This document shows, piece by piece, positions 1 through 10,621 of a stretch of DNA of 64,000 bases. The stretch's first letter is position 1; the number at the start of each line of letters is the position of its first letter. This DNA comes from Misgurnus anguillicaudatus. Taxonomy: Eukaryota; Chordata; Actinopteri; Cypriniformes; Cobitidae. The position numbers and the translations under genes were made by a program. Location: contig NW_027395283.1 of the NCBI RefSeq assembly GCF_027580225.2, forward strand, positions 5,584,501-5,648,500, given 5' to 3'. The notes under the pieces are model-generated. The model was not told the DNA's origin, did no database searches, and saw nothing but the letters and a program-made list of their open reading frames with translations.

Positions 1-989
1 TGGGGCTAAGCTAAATGCTATCGTAGCGTCGCAGCGCGCTCCAGCGCTTACGTGCACACACACAGATGACAGAGGGATGATTCAACAGTTCTTAGTTAAG
101 GTAATAACATATTTTAATATTGAAAATGAGTAGACTATTCCTTTAACTATTATATTAGGCTACTTCAATAGTAGCAACATTTCCTTGCTTTAGGTAGTCT
201 ATTTAGGCTAATAGGATGTCAATTAACCAAGCAAGTGTTAATGCAAATGTCGTTTTACATTATTGGGCAATTGGCGGTTTTCAGTAGTGTATTAGGCTAC
301 CTTGATTTAATTTAATTCACGACTTTTCTCTCTCTCTCTGCCTTTTTAGAATTACACTTCACTGGGGCCTGCACAAAAATATGCATTTCGATGACATTAC
401 TATTATTATTTTATTATTTTATATACACAGACATATATCGTAATTCCATGGTGCGTCTGTGTTATGTTCCGCACGGTGTACCGTTCATCTACAACCAATC
501 ACCGTGATCATTGCGAGGAAGCTCGTGCATGAGAATTGACGTCATCCATAGCAACAAACTAGTTAGTTTAGAAGTTGTCAGTTTTCCTTACTAAGAGTAG
601 GTCTGAAAGGCATTGTGAATAACATTTAAGAGAAAACTCCTAGCTAATTTTTTTTGTGTGATTTAGGAGTACCCTTAGTGGTAAGATAAAATTATTTGTG
701 AATACGGCCCCGGAGCACCACATATGATAAATGTTCTCTGTTTCATTTCATTCATCTGTCTTATTAAGCTTTGCATTAACAAAATAAAGTAGGCTATATA
801 ACAGGAAGCTAACAAATCTCATGATGTGGTGATTCGGCGGAGCAGCAAATCTAAATAACCTGTGAGCCGGTGGACAAAAACAGACAACCTGGCGTAAAAT
901 TCTAAATACTATAATTAGTCTGCGATCTCTATTGACAAATCAAACAGAAATGCATACAAATTAATTTTCATGTATAAATGTATTAATGT
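1..989. other. No gene recognised; AT-rich flank
   Basis: I see no convincing exon, RNA gene or transposon end here. A pyrimidine tract followed by AG near 325-349 looks like a splice acceptor, but nothing after it resembles a known exon. The missing first exon(s) of the NLR gene could lie here or upstream of the window. No copy of the sequence taken as the 3' LTR of the following gypsy element (7554 onward) is visible, so that element seems to lack its 5' LTR. Confidence 0.4.
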
Positions 990-2294
990 ATGCACCTAAC
1001 TGCAGGGCAGGCCCTTCAAGTGTATCCCCCTGAAGCTACAATTTACACCGCTCAAGGTCCAAGCTATGGTGGAGCCACCCCAATGCCTCCGCCTACTAGT
1101 ACATGGGTTCCTAGCATAAATCTACAGAACCCACAGGTAGTGTTAGATCAGCCAGCCGCTGATTTTTCTCTTGAACTATTTCACCAACAAGCCCAGATTC
1201 CTCCTCCCCATCTCAGCACAAATGTGGATGCTCCCTCTCAAGCTGCCTATCTACCTACACCTGCCAGCCAATCGGCCCACCCTAATGTGACACATTTCAG
1301 GCCTCCTGCTCGAACAGTTGCCAACCCATGCCTTCCAATGGCAGCCCATGGTGGTTTCATGCAAACTCATCAGGTAAAAAAATTTCAAGTCTTTACAGGA
1401 AATCAAGATTGTAGGATACTTGTGGAAGACTGGATTCGTGACTTGCAATACCTCTTGGAGGCAATAGAACTCCCAATGCATCTTCACTTCTCCACAGTTG
1501 TACGACACCTGGGTGGTGAAGCCTGAAATCTCATCCTTAACCTACATCCTCATGATCAGACACCTGAGAAAGCATTCGAGGAACTGAGGGCCGAATACAG
1601 TGACACACAATGCTCCCTAGACCTTCTGGCTGACTTTTATGAGCGGAGCCAAAATTCAGGGAAGTCTGCCTGTTCTTATGCTATAGCATTGGAGGCAAAG
1701 TTGCAGACAGTAGAGGAGAAAGAAAGAGGAGGCAAGCCCTTTCTGAATCGGGATAGCAAGCTAACCCAGCAGGTCATGAGGGGCCTTACCGACAAGGAGG
1801 TGTACACAAAAATCACACCAATGGCACCCAGGCTCCTGAACTTTAGAGAGCTGCAGGCAGAGCTACGAAATCTAACTCAAGAAACTAAGAGGTTCCAGAC
1901 ACAAAGTAAAGCAAAGCAAACATATGCTCAGGTGCATGTAAACTCAGGAGGGGGTGGAAACACCAAAATGGATAGGCCAAAGCACACATCTGAAATATCA
2001 GAGTTAGCAGAAATGGTCAAGAAATTACCTCTCATTCAGGAAGAACAAATGGCTAAGCTGTCCCAACTGGAGTTTAAAATTGCCACTCCATTCCTGGTCT
2101 CCCCATTAGCTGTCCAGGCAACAAAGGGAAAAACAAGCCACAGTCAAAGCTTCACCTGTTACCGGTGTGGAGAGCCAGGCCACACAGCCAGAGTGTGCAG
2201 AGCAGTGCTTCCAGATTTGAGCCAAGCTGAAGCCCAGCAGCTTACGATCCCTGCTGATGGGCACATACACCCTGCTCAAAATTTAAACGCTTAG
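990..2294 (+). pseudogene. Ty3/gypsy gag (one in-frame stop)
   Basis: This is a capsid/nucleocapsid-type gag of about 435 codons, in one frame and broken by a single TGA at 1524-1526. The first ~125 residues are rich in Pro, Gln and Ala. A capsid-like helical region follows, and near the C-terminus (nt 2155-2205) there is a CCHC zinc knuckle of the form CYRCGEPGHTARVC, which in this family binds genomic RNA. The capsid part is loosely reminiscent of PNMA-type gag domains, an inference I cannot test here. The next ORF begins 24 bp downstream in another frame. The upstream start is uncertain; 990 is the track's first candidate. Confidence 0.8.
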
Positions 2295-2317
2295 TGCCCA
2301 TGGAAACTGGGGCCTAA

Positions 2318-3316
2318 ATGGGTACACAGCATGGGCCCCACCTACCCGCCAAGGATAATTGCACTGAAGGAGGGAAAACACCCCAAGTGGGTCCTAGGAA
2401 CGAAGGGGAAGTGGAAGTAAATTGCAAGGCATGCAAAGCTCTCATAGACTCCGGCTTGCAGATCACCAGCATTACACACAACTTCTGGCAAAGCCATTCA
2501 GCTCTACAGAAACAAAAGCTACAGTCTTCTAAAATACCAATAGAGGGGGCAGCAGGTCAGACCGTGCCCTACCATGGTGTCTTGCACATTAACTTGAAAG
2601 TGCTGGGGGAAGAATTTAGTGCTGTACCTACCTTTGTGGTTCCTGATTCTGACTATCGCTCTTCAGTCCCTCTGTTGGTGGGAACCAATGTCATTCGTGC
2701 CTCCAAAACCCACCTTCAAGCAGCTTATGGTCCACAGTTTCTGCACCAGGTCAGGGAGAAGCATCCAGAGTGGTACACAGCTTTACTGAAGGTGAAGAGT
2801 GCCAAGCAAAGTGAAATGCATGATGTTGTGGGTCCTGCTGTTTACAATGGTCTTACAATACACATCCCTGGTGGAAAAGAGATGGATTTGAAGTGTAGGA
2901 TCAAAACTGGGCCTCAAAGGAAGACCTATACAGTCCTTATAGAAGGTCATCCCTCCTTGCAACTTCCTCAGGAAATCTTAGTGGCCAAAGTGCTTGCCAA
3001 TGTGAAAAGAGGTTGTGCTTCAGTTAAAGTGATGAATCTTTCCCAGCAAGTCATTACAATCAAACGACACACAAGTCTAGCCAGTGCCGTCTTAGTGGAC
3101 AAGGTGGTAGAGTTCCATGAAAAAGGGCATGGTGAAGGTGGGAACAGAGAAGCATGTCTTAGTCTGGATCAAGTGGTAACTAGCTGCGGGGTAGACCTAA
3201 GTGAAGCAGCGGTGAAAAGTGAGGACCAACGTGCTCTACTGAAAGAACTACTGGACAAGAATGCAGATGTGTTCTCCCAACATCATTATGGTCCTACCAC
3301 AATTGTACAACATTAG
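2318..3316 (+). pseudogene. Ty3/gypsy pol, protease and leader to RT
   Basis: This 332-codon ORF follows gag in a different frame. Near residues 40-50 it has ALIDSG, the aspartic protease active-site motif with Ser in place of the commoner Thr, and later the LLVGTN motif expected in the second half of a retropepsin. The rest matches the linker leading into reverse transcriptase. The ORF ends at a TAG at 3314-3316, after which the same reading continues to about 3370, where a frameshift moves it into the RT frame at 3385. The protease active site looks intact, but the polyprotein cannot be made. Confidence 0.75.
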
Positions 3317-3384
3317 ATTCCACTAGTTGACCCGAAGCCTTTCCGAATGGCATACCGCAAGATACCCCATCCCAGTGGCAAGAT

Positions 3385-3604
3385 GTGAGGCGGCTATTGA
3401 TGGAGATGGGGACGGCAGGAGTCATATGCCCCAGTAAAAGTCCATATGCATCCCCTGTGGTGGTTGTGACCGAAAAGGATGGGTCACTCCGATTGTGTAT
3501 CGACTACAGGAAGCTCAACTCCTGCAGCACCCGAGATGCATTCCCTCTGCCAAGGATAGAGGAAGCTCTAGAGGCTTTAGGACAGGCAAAATACTTCTCC
3601 GCCC
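3385..3604 (+). pseudogene. Ty3/gypsy reverse transcriptase, N-terminal piece
   Basis: This piece holds the first palm/finger blocks: a segment ending in SPYASPVVVVTEKDGS, then LRLCIDYRKLN, then the FPLPRIEEAL block. These are standard in Ty3/gypsy reverse transcriptase. Coding is cut off by a hAT element that begins at 3605, and the few codons after that in the open frame are transposon sequence. The domain resumes after 4821. Confidence 0.85.
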
Positions 3605-4813
3605 CAGTGTTAATTTTAGCAGCAAATTCTGATTTAGTCTTAGTCTTTTGAATAACACACCATTTAGTTTTAGTCTTATTTTAGTCACCTGAAATCTTTT
3701 AGACTTAGTCTAGTTTAGTTGACGAAATATCATAAGAGTTTTAGTCTTAGTCTAGTTTTAAGTTTATTAGTCTGTTATGGAATGGTATTAAGGTTTGGAT
3801 GCAATACAGACACAGATTTAATGGTTTTATAGAAAACACGTATTTTATTTTATTCTTAATGTCAAAAAAACTGACCGTGGCTTTTTCACAAAAGATAATA
3901 TCACATAAAATAAGCATAAGGCCCGCTCTACCTAAAAATATACATGGTCCCTGAAAAAGATATGCATTCTCCCTAAATGACATGCACACACATATACACA
4001 CACACGCAGACAGAGACACACACACGCACTTACGCACGCACTTTGTCTAGTCATCTAAAACCACAACATCTACTATAATAGTAACGTTACACATTTCATT
4101 CAATTTGAGGACACTGAATATTTATACTCAGTTTTAATTCAGACAACCCAATACAATCAATACAGTTCAGATGTGTATTCCTTTCGTTCAATGTTATTCC
4201 AAGTTTAGCGAAAACACGGTGGTTTATCTGATAAAATAACCTTAGCGTGTATGCTTACCTTCGCATGTATTTCTGGATGAGTTGTCTTTACAGGCTGTCG
4301 TCTTGTCATATTTGAAGTGTGACCAGATTAGACGCTAGCTCTGACATTTGTGTTGTTAATGAGACATGTCTTCCGACCGGGTGCGCCGCAAAATGTTAGC
4401 ATGTTGCTAACGAGCGAAGTCAACTGAAATCAGCCAAAGCTGGGTAACTAAGACTGTACAACTAAATATAATGTAAACAACCTGTTGTGAAAACGAACTT
4501 TGACGCAGCTTTTTAAAATCCCTCTGCTGCCTGCTGCTGCATAGAACAACCTACCCTCAAAGATTCGCTCTGATTGGATTTCTTCCCAACTGTCCAACAA
4601 AATGAGTAGCTCTGATTGGATCTCTTCTCCATTCGTCCCTCCCTAACATTTTCTTCTTATTTTTATTCGTTGACTAAAGTGTCAGTTATATTTCGTTACA
4701 GACTTTCGTCATCATATCTGACTTTTATTTAGTTTTTATTTAGTTTTCGTCCGTGAAAAAGGTTCGTTGACGAATATTTTTCGTCATCGTCGTCGTCAAC
4801 GAAATTAACACTG
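3605..4813. mobile_element. Non-autonomous hAT element inside the gypsy RT
   Basis: The ends are perfect 12-bp inverted repeats, CAGTGTTAATTT at the left and its complement at the right. They are flanked by a degraded 8-bp target-site duplication, CTCCGCCC (3597-3604) and CTCCACCT (4814-4821). An 8-bp duplication with CAG-type ends is the hAT signature. The interior is AT-rich with many TAGTTTTAGTC-like subterminal repeats and carries no transposase. It interrupts the reverse transcriptase of the surrounding element and is therefore younger than it. Confidence 0.88.
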
Positions 4814-4821
4814 CTCCACCT

Positions 4822-6022
4822 TACATCTGGATACTGGCAAGTAGAGGTTGCAGAACAAGACAAGCACAAGACGACATTCAGTACCCCCATGGGGCTCTTT
4901 GAGGCAAACAGAATGTCGTTTGGGCTGCAAAACACGCCCTCCACCTTTCAAAGGCTGATGATTTCCTGTTTCGGGGACTTAAATTTCACCCATCTCCTAA
5001 TTTACAAGGACAACATCATCATTTTTTCCAAGTCCTTTAATGAACACTTAGAGAGACTGCAGCTGGCTTTTGATAGGCTTCGGGAGCACGGTCTTAAATT
5101 GAAACCATCCAAGTGCCAACTTGTAAGGAAGGAAGTGCAATACTTGGGTCACTTGGTTTCTGCAGAGGGCATCAGGACAGACCCAGAGAAGATTAACAAA
5201 GTCAAGGATTGGGAGAGGCCTACTAATTGTATGGAAGTGCTACAGCTTTTAGGCTTTGTGGGCTACTATAGGAGGTATGTTAAGGGCTACTCCAACATGG
5301 CTGTTCCGTTGTACCGCCTTACTTCTAGGGACCCTAGAAAGAAAAAAAAACCGAGGAACCCAGAAAAGCCCAGGACCTGAGAAGCAATTTCTGTGGACTG
5401 CTGAATATGAGAAGGCCTTTTAGGCTTTAAAGGAAAAGCTGATAAGTGCACCAGTGCTAGGTTATCCGGACTATACAGCCAGCCCTTTCTGCTGCAGACA
5501 GATGCCTCAGGAACGGGGCTTGAAGCTGTCCTAGTGCAGGTACAAGATGGGGTGGAAAGGGTTATTGCATATGCAAGCAGAGGCTTGAGCCCACCTGACA
5601 CAAGGTATCCGGTGCACAAACTTGAGTTCCTCGCCCTCAAGTGGGCCGTGACGTATAAGTTCCATGACCACCTCTATGGCCGGAAGTTCTCTGTTCTAAC
5701 AGACAATAACCCTCTCAAATATGTAATGACCTCAGCCAAACTCAACGCCACAGGTCAGCGCTGGGTTTCTCATCTGTCCGTATTTGATTTTGACATCCAG
5801 TATCGGAGTGGAAAGGATAACTCCAACGCTGACGCCCTCTCACGTAGGGAGGCACAAACCACCCAGGACCCTGAGGAAGTCTCAGGCGAATACACAGCTG
5901 TTTCAGAGGAGCCTAAAAAGCGGTCAGCCACTGGAGCCCAGTGCAGTGTATGTGGATGTGGGGATGGAGGCATTGCCTGCTATGACCACTCAGGAGCTTC
6001 GAGCTGGGCAGAAGGAAGATAG
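4822..6022 (+). pseudogene. Ty3/gypsy RT C-terminal part and RNase H
   Basis: The RT continues with MSFGLQNTPSTFQRLM and the catalytic block, which reads YKDN at 5003-5014 instead of the usual YxDD; the second metal-binding Asp is Asn. The thumb and connection follow (LGHLVSAEGI, LLGFVGYYRRYV). An A-run near 5340-5350 shifts the frame, and a TAG lies at about 5421. RNase H is recognisable from about 5490, with TDAS, the KLEFLALKWAV helix and TDNNPL, so its acidic residues are present. It ends in the usual DALSRR tail. The RT should be inactive. Confidence 0.85.
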
Positions 6023-6185
6023 AGTCATTGGTCCCATCCTCCACTTTAAAAGCAGGAACCATAAGCCACCAACAAAGAGAGGATGGAAGTGGGGGCCACT
6101 GGGGGTCTTCTCTTAAAAAGAGTGGCAAAGGTTAGTGGTAAAAAATGGGATCCTGTATCGCAGACTCAGAGATTGACATAAAGGG

Positions 6186-6763
6186 GTGGTGGAGCAACTA
6201 ATATTGCCAGAAAAGCTGTGCGAAACCATAAAAACAGCTCTTCACAATGACTCAGGGCATCTGGGGTTTGAGAGGACACTACAGACAACAAGGGAAAGAT
6301 TTTACTGGCCAAGAATGTTCCAGGAGATCAAGGCTTGGTGTGAACAGTGTGAGAGGTGCTGCCTTAGAAAAACTCCCACAGCCAACATCAGGGCCCCCCT
6401 TGTCAGCTGTGCAAGTGTACTGGCATCACTAAAACCCATACCACACCCTACCACCCCCAGGGCAACGGAACCACGGAAAGTTTTAACCCCACCCTGATGA
6501 ACATGCTGGGAACACTGGAGCCCTGGTGGCACGAGCATGTGGATGCCATGACACACGCATATAACTGCTCGCGACATGACTCTACTGGCTATAGCCCATA
6601 CTACCTTATGTTTGGTCGACATCCGAGGCTCCCAGTGGATCTCAACTTCGGGTCCCCCAAAGTGAACCAGCCATGTGAATACAGCAAGTATGTTCAGACC
6701 TTGTATGAGTCCCTGACACAGGCCTATGCCCTGGCAAATGAGACATCTCAACTGGCTAAATGA
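6186..6763 (+). pseudogene. Ty3/gypsy integrase with its catalytic core deleted
   Basis: The N-terminal HHCC zinc-binding domain is complete: H and H around SGHLGFERT, then CEQCERC. Around 6400-6430 the sequence jumps directly to the end of the core (QGNGTTESFN, carrying the catalytic Glu), followed by the post-core region with YYLMFGRHPRLP. The stretch that should hold the two catalytic Asp residues is absent, roughly 100 or more codons judged from the family pattern. A frameshift near the junction splits what remains into overlapping ORFs. Confidence 0.8.
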
Positions 6764-6927
6764 CATCAGAAAAAATATTACAATAAAAGAGCCAAGAGTG
6801 AAGATTTCAGTCCGGGTGATAGAGTCTTAGTCAAGGTCTGTCATGTGGAGGGGAGGCAGAAGTTGGGAGACCGATGGGAGGCACAGCCTTAGTTGTGGTC
6901 AGTAAGCAACCAAGTTTACCTGTGTAA

Positions 6928-7299
6928 GTGGTGCGGCCAGAGGATGGAGGAGCAGAGAGAGTGGTTCATAGAAACCTGTTGACACAGTGTATGTTTCTTC
7001 CAGTGGAACGAGACGAAGCAGTGATCATAGAAGAGGGAGAGTCAGATGGTGAGATAAGCAGGGCAGACATTGAACCAGAGGGCGAAGAGGGAGCAGGGAG
7101 TGATGATTTGGAGGACACTCTGGAAAGAGCCCAAAATGTAACAGCCAATGAGGAGGAGGAACAAATGAGCACAGAGGAACCAAGTGACAGAGACAGAAAA
7201 CTTGTGACAGATAGTGGTGCAACCTCCCCTCAAGGGGCCCAATCTTCCAAGGAGAAACCCAAGGAGAAACCGGCATCCCCCAACCAAACTCTCACTTGA
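6928..7299 (+). pseudogene. Ty3/gypsy pol C-terminal acidic tail
   Basis: This 123-codon ORF begins with a VHRNLLTQ-like block, which in Ty3/gypsy polyproteins follows the integrase C-terminal domain. It continues as a highly acidic, low-complexity tail. The region just before it (6770-6927) still encodes integrase C-terminal sequence in other frames with stops. No other function is suggested. Confidence 0.6.
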
Positions 7300-7553
7300 A
7301 TCCCAAGTTGTGAAACTGGAGAGTGACCTCCAAAAAATAGAAAGAGGGAGAAAGTTGTACCGTAGTTGTAACCCGCAGAGTCGTACTGTATGCACCCTGA
7401 TAACAGCTAGCTACCCTGCACACACTATCTACACACATTATGTGCTTTATATATATCCACTCAGAACACGTTTATTGTTTTGATTGTCCTAGATCAGACC
7501 ACAGAGTTTTGATTAATCAGATGGCTGGGACGCCATCAATTAAAGAAGGGGTG

Positions 7554-8085
7554 GATGTAGGGCAGTGTATTGTGTTCTCCACAAGATGTCACTATAACAC
7601 TGTTGTGTTAGGGCATATATATATATAAATATTTTGTTTACTAAACTGTTAAATACCTAAATGGAGAGTAATATGGAGTGTTAAAACATATTTTTGTTCT
7701 TTCTTTGGATCGTAATTAATACAGGTTGGCTGATGCAAAGCTATGTATGATAATATAAGCAGCAAAGTCTGTTATTGAAATGAATGTGCATTGAAATGGA
7801 CTTTATTGAATTTAAAACTTAAATCAGTTCATGTTATCAACGCTTTAGATGCCGTGCTGTGAATTAAATGGTCAAGCCACAATCTCAAATCCTTATGTGT
7901 CCATGTCTCCTCTCTACCACCACCCACAAACACATACAACAGAGCGCAGAGTAGCAGCAGCGGTGCTAGAGGCAGGCAGAGAGAGACAGAAAGGGTTACA
8001 CATACTTTACATTAAAATCTGTAACAGTACAGGTTAAATAAAAAAGCCCACCTGCATCCTACCTCCATTTGTTCTCTTTATATCA
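7554..8085 (+). repeat. Probable 3' LTR of the gypsy element
   Basis: A purine-rich tract (AAAGAAGGGGTGGATG) immediately precedes a sequence starting TGTAGGGCAG, which is the expected layout of polypurine tract followed by LTR. A TATA-rich stretch lies at 7613-7628. The right end cannot be set because no second copy is available for comparison; 8085 is an estimate. Confidence 0.45.
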
Positions 8086-8552
8086 CCTCTCCAATATGGG
8101 TGGTTTTCATCAAAAATACAAAATTTTGAGCAAAAAGCTGAGATAATTGCATTTTTGTGAAAGACCTCTAATAAAAATCTGATTCAGAGCAATGATCAAA
8201 ATACCCGCTGTGTCTGAACTGTTTGGGAGGAGGTGTTGCTTTGTAGTTGCATAAGTTGGGTAGGAGCGCCATTTGGTGGATAATAGCGGTATTGCTGACT
8301 GCCAAAAAAACTTGTCATTGGCAGTGAAGCAATTTCTCTTAATTGATGAGTTAACTTGCTAATGGTGGCGAAAGAGTTAAAAACAAACATTCAAATAGCA
8401 TTTCTAATTATAATTGCAGATTCAATATTTAACCATTCGTGCACATCTCTAATTCACAGCAGTGTAAAAACTGTAAAGGTAATAAAGTTACATGAAATTT
8501 CCACTAATATTAAAGTGTAAAGAAATTCTTGATTCTCATTCTTGCCACCCAG
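8086..8552. other. Intron or upstream region of the NLR gene, no gene seen
   Basis: This AT-rich stretch lies between the gypsy element and the first recognised NLR exon. It ends in a pyrimidine-rich tract and CCCAG, a good splice acceptor for the exon starting at 8553. No other feature is supported. Confidence 0.4.
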
Positions 8553-8645
8553 ACGAATAACAGAACCTGACCGTAAGAGGAGGAAGATTGAGCAATCTGA
8601 GAATCAACCACAATACTTCAACGAAAACATGAGTCCTCATTTCAG
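8553..8645 (+). CDS. NLRC3-like NLR gene, 5' linker exon
   Basis: This is a 93-bp internal exon bounded by a pyrimidine tract plus CCCAG on the left and GTGAAT on the right. In the frame required by the next exon it encodes a 30-residue basic and acidic linker including EPDRKRRKIEQSENQ, without stops. Fish NLR genes commonly have one or more short exons of this kind before the FISNA-NACHT exon. It enters and leaves in phase 2, and joining it to the exon at 8822 completes a Ser codon and an open frame. KRRK could serve as a basic nuclear-type signal, but that is speculation. The true first exon(s) with the start codon were not found, so the N-terminal effector domain, if any, is unknown. Confidence 0.7.
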
Positions 8646-8821
8646 GTGAATTATAGGATTTTGTTTTATTTAGTAAAAATGCTAGAAAATGTTGACCTAA
8701 ATGTAACATTTTACAAACCATTAAGAGTCCTTTGTCTTATGATACAAACATTTTGTTCTTTACATTTTTACTCTTACAGGTATTTGTGTAATAATCTGAC
8801 TTTATAATTTTTAATTTACAG

Positions 8822-10621
8822 TCATGACTCTGATCATGCTGAAGTCCTGAACACATTCAGATCAAATCTGAGGAAGAAGTTTGAGTGTTTGTATGAAGTA
8901 ACATCAAATAAGAGAAACCCAACACTACTGAATGAGATCTACACAGAGCTCTACATCACAGAGAGTGAAAGTGGAGAGATCAGTAATGAACATGAGGTGA
9001 GACAGATTGAGACACAATCCAGAAGAACAACAACAGAGGAGACACCAATCAAATGTAATGACATCTTTAAACCTTTACCTGAACAAGACAAACACATCAG
9101 AAGTGTGCTGACAAAGGGAGTCGCTGGCATTGGAAAAACAGTCTCTGTACAGAAGTTCATTCTGGACTGGGCTGAAGAGAAAGAGAATCAGGACGTCCAC
9201 CTCATATTTCCACTTCCTTTCAGAGAGATCAATTTGATGAAGGACAAAACACTCAGTCTTTTAGATCTTCTTCATCTTTTCTTCCCACAAACAAAAGAAA
9301 TGAAAATCTTCAGTGATGAATATAAAGTGTTGTTCATCTTTGATGGTTTGGATGAGTGTCGTCTGTCTCTGGATTTTCACAGCAGTGTGAGGTTGTGTGA
9401 TGTAAGTGAATCAACCTCAGTGGACGTGATGCTGGCAAACCTCATCAAGGGGAATCTGTTTCCCTCTGCTCTCATCTGGATCACCTCCAGACCAGCAGCA
9501 GCTGATCTCATCCCCTCTGAGTGTGTTGATCGAGTCACAGAGGTACGAGGCTTCACTGACCCACAGAAGGAGGAATACTTCAGGAAGAGAATCAGTGATG
9601 AGAGTCTGTCTGATCAAATCATCTCACACCTGAAGTCATCCAGGAGTCTCTACATTATGTGTCACATCCCAGTCTTCTGCTGGATTTCAGTCACTGTTCT
9701 AGAGAGAATATTGAGTGAAGCAGAGAGAAGAGAGATCCCGAAGACTCTCACTCAAATGTACACACACTTCCTGATCATTCAGACAAACATCAAACATCAG
9801 AAGGACTATGAGAAGAAAGATGAAGACATGATCTTCAAACTGGGGAAACTGGCTTTTGAGCAGCTTGTGAAAGGCAATCTGATCTTCTATGATGAAGACC
9901 TGAGAGAGTGTGGCATTGATGTAGCAGAAGCATCAGTGTACTCAGGATTGTGTACTCAGATCTTCAGAGAGGAGTTTGGTTTGTATCAGGGGAAAGTTTA
10001 CTGCTTTGTTCATCTCAGCATCCAGGAACATCTAGCAGCTCTTTATGCTCACATCTCCTTCACAAACAACAACAGATATGTGTTTGATGAAAATCAGTTT
10101 TCTAAAGTTTTGGGCAAAATAAAACATAAATCACTAAAAGATTATCTATTAATCAATTTGCATCATCGAGCTGTATATGAAGCTTTACAGAGTAAGAATG
10201 GACATCTGGATCTTTTCCTGCGTTTTCTTCTGGGTCTTTCACTGGAGTCCAATCAGATTCTCTTACAGGATCTACTGACACAGATGAGAAGATGCTCCTA
10301 CAAGAAAGAGAAAACTGTTGAGTACATTAAACAGAAGATGAATGAGAATCTGTCCACAGAGAAATCCATCAATCTGATTTACTGTCTGAATGAACTGGGT
10401 GATGATTCACTGGTGGAGGAGATTCAACGTTATGTGAAATATGGATCAGTAAGATGGACCAAACTCTCCTCTTCACAGTGGGCAGCTTTAGTTTTTGTGT
10501 TGTTGATGTCTGAGCAGCATTTGGATGAACTTGATCTAAAACCATTTATTGGAGATAAAAATACAGCAGATGAAGTTCTTGTGCGACTGCAGCTTGTGAT
10601 TAAAGAAACCAAAAAACTTCA
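8822..10621 (+). CDS. NLRC3-like NLR gene, FISNA-NACHT exon
   Basis: This single 1800-bp exon of about 600 codons encodes the core of a fish-specific NLR, a cytosolic pattern-recognition or signalling ATPase. The first ~70 codons (from [19 protein letters not shown]) match the FISNA region that precedes NACHT in teleost NLRs. Walker A GVAGIGKT is at 9117-9140. Walker [12 protein letters not shown], is at 9327-9359. Sensor 1 appears as [11 protein letters not shown] near 9470-9495. The winged-helix and NOD2-type helical region continues to the end ([25 protein letters not shown]). No stop or frameshift is present. The exon starts after TTACAG and ends at GTAAGT, both strong splice sites. The first ATG of the open stretch (8889 in the track) is not the real start, because the FISNA reading extends upstream to 8822. 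The next coding exon lies 34 kb downstream. Confidence 0.92.

Larger units (their letters stand above)
990..8085 (+). mobile_element. Decayed Ty3/gypsy LTR retrotransposon with an internal hAT insertion
   Basis: Gag with a CCHC zinc knuckle, protease, reverse transcriptase, RNase H and integrase follow one another on the + strand in the usual Ty3/gypsy order. The element is dead. Gag has one in-frame stop, pol has several frameshifts and stops, the reverse transcriptase is split by a 1.2-kb hAT element, its YxDD motif is altered, and the middle of the integrase is deleted. A purine-rich tract just before 7554 and a TG-starting sequence after it suggest a 3' LTR. No matching 5' LTR is visible. 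The element ends about 470 bp before the first recognised NLR exon. Confidence 0.85.

Noticed and set aside
5784..6128. Overlapping ORFs in other frames near the RNase H end
   Set aside because: The RNase H frame explains the sequence; these are shadows or the linker to the integrase in shifted frames.
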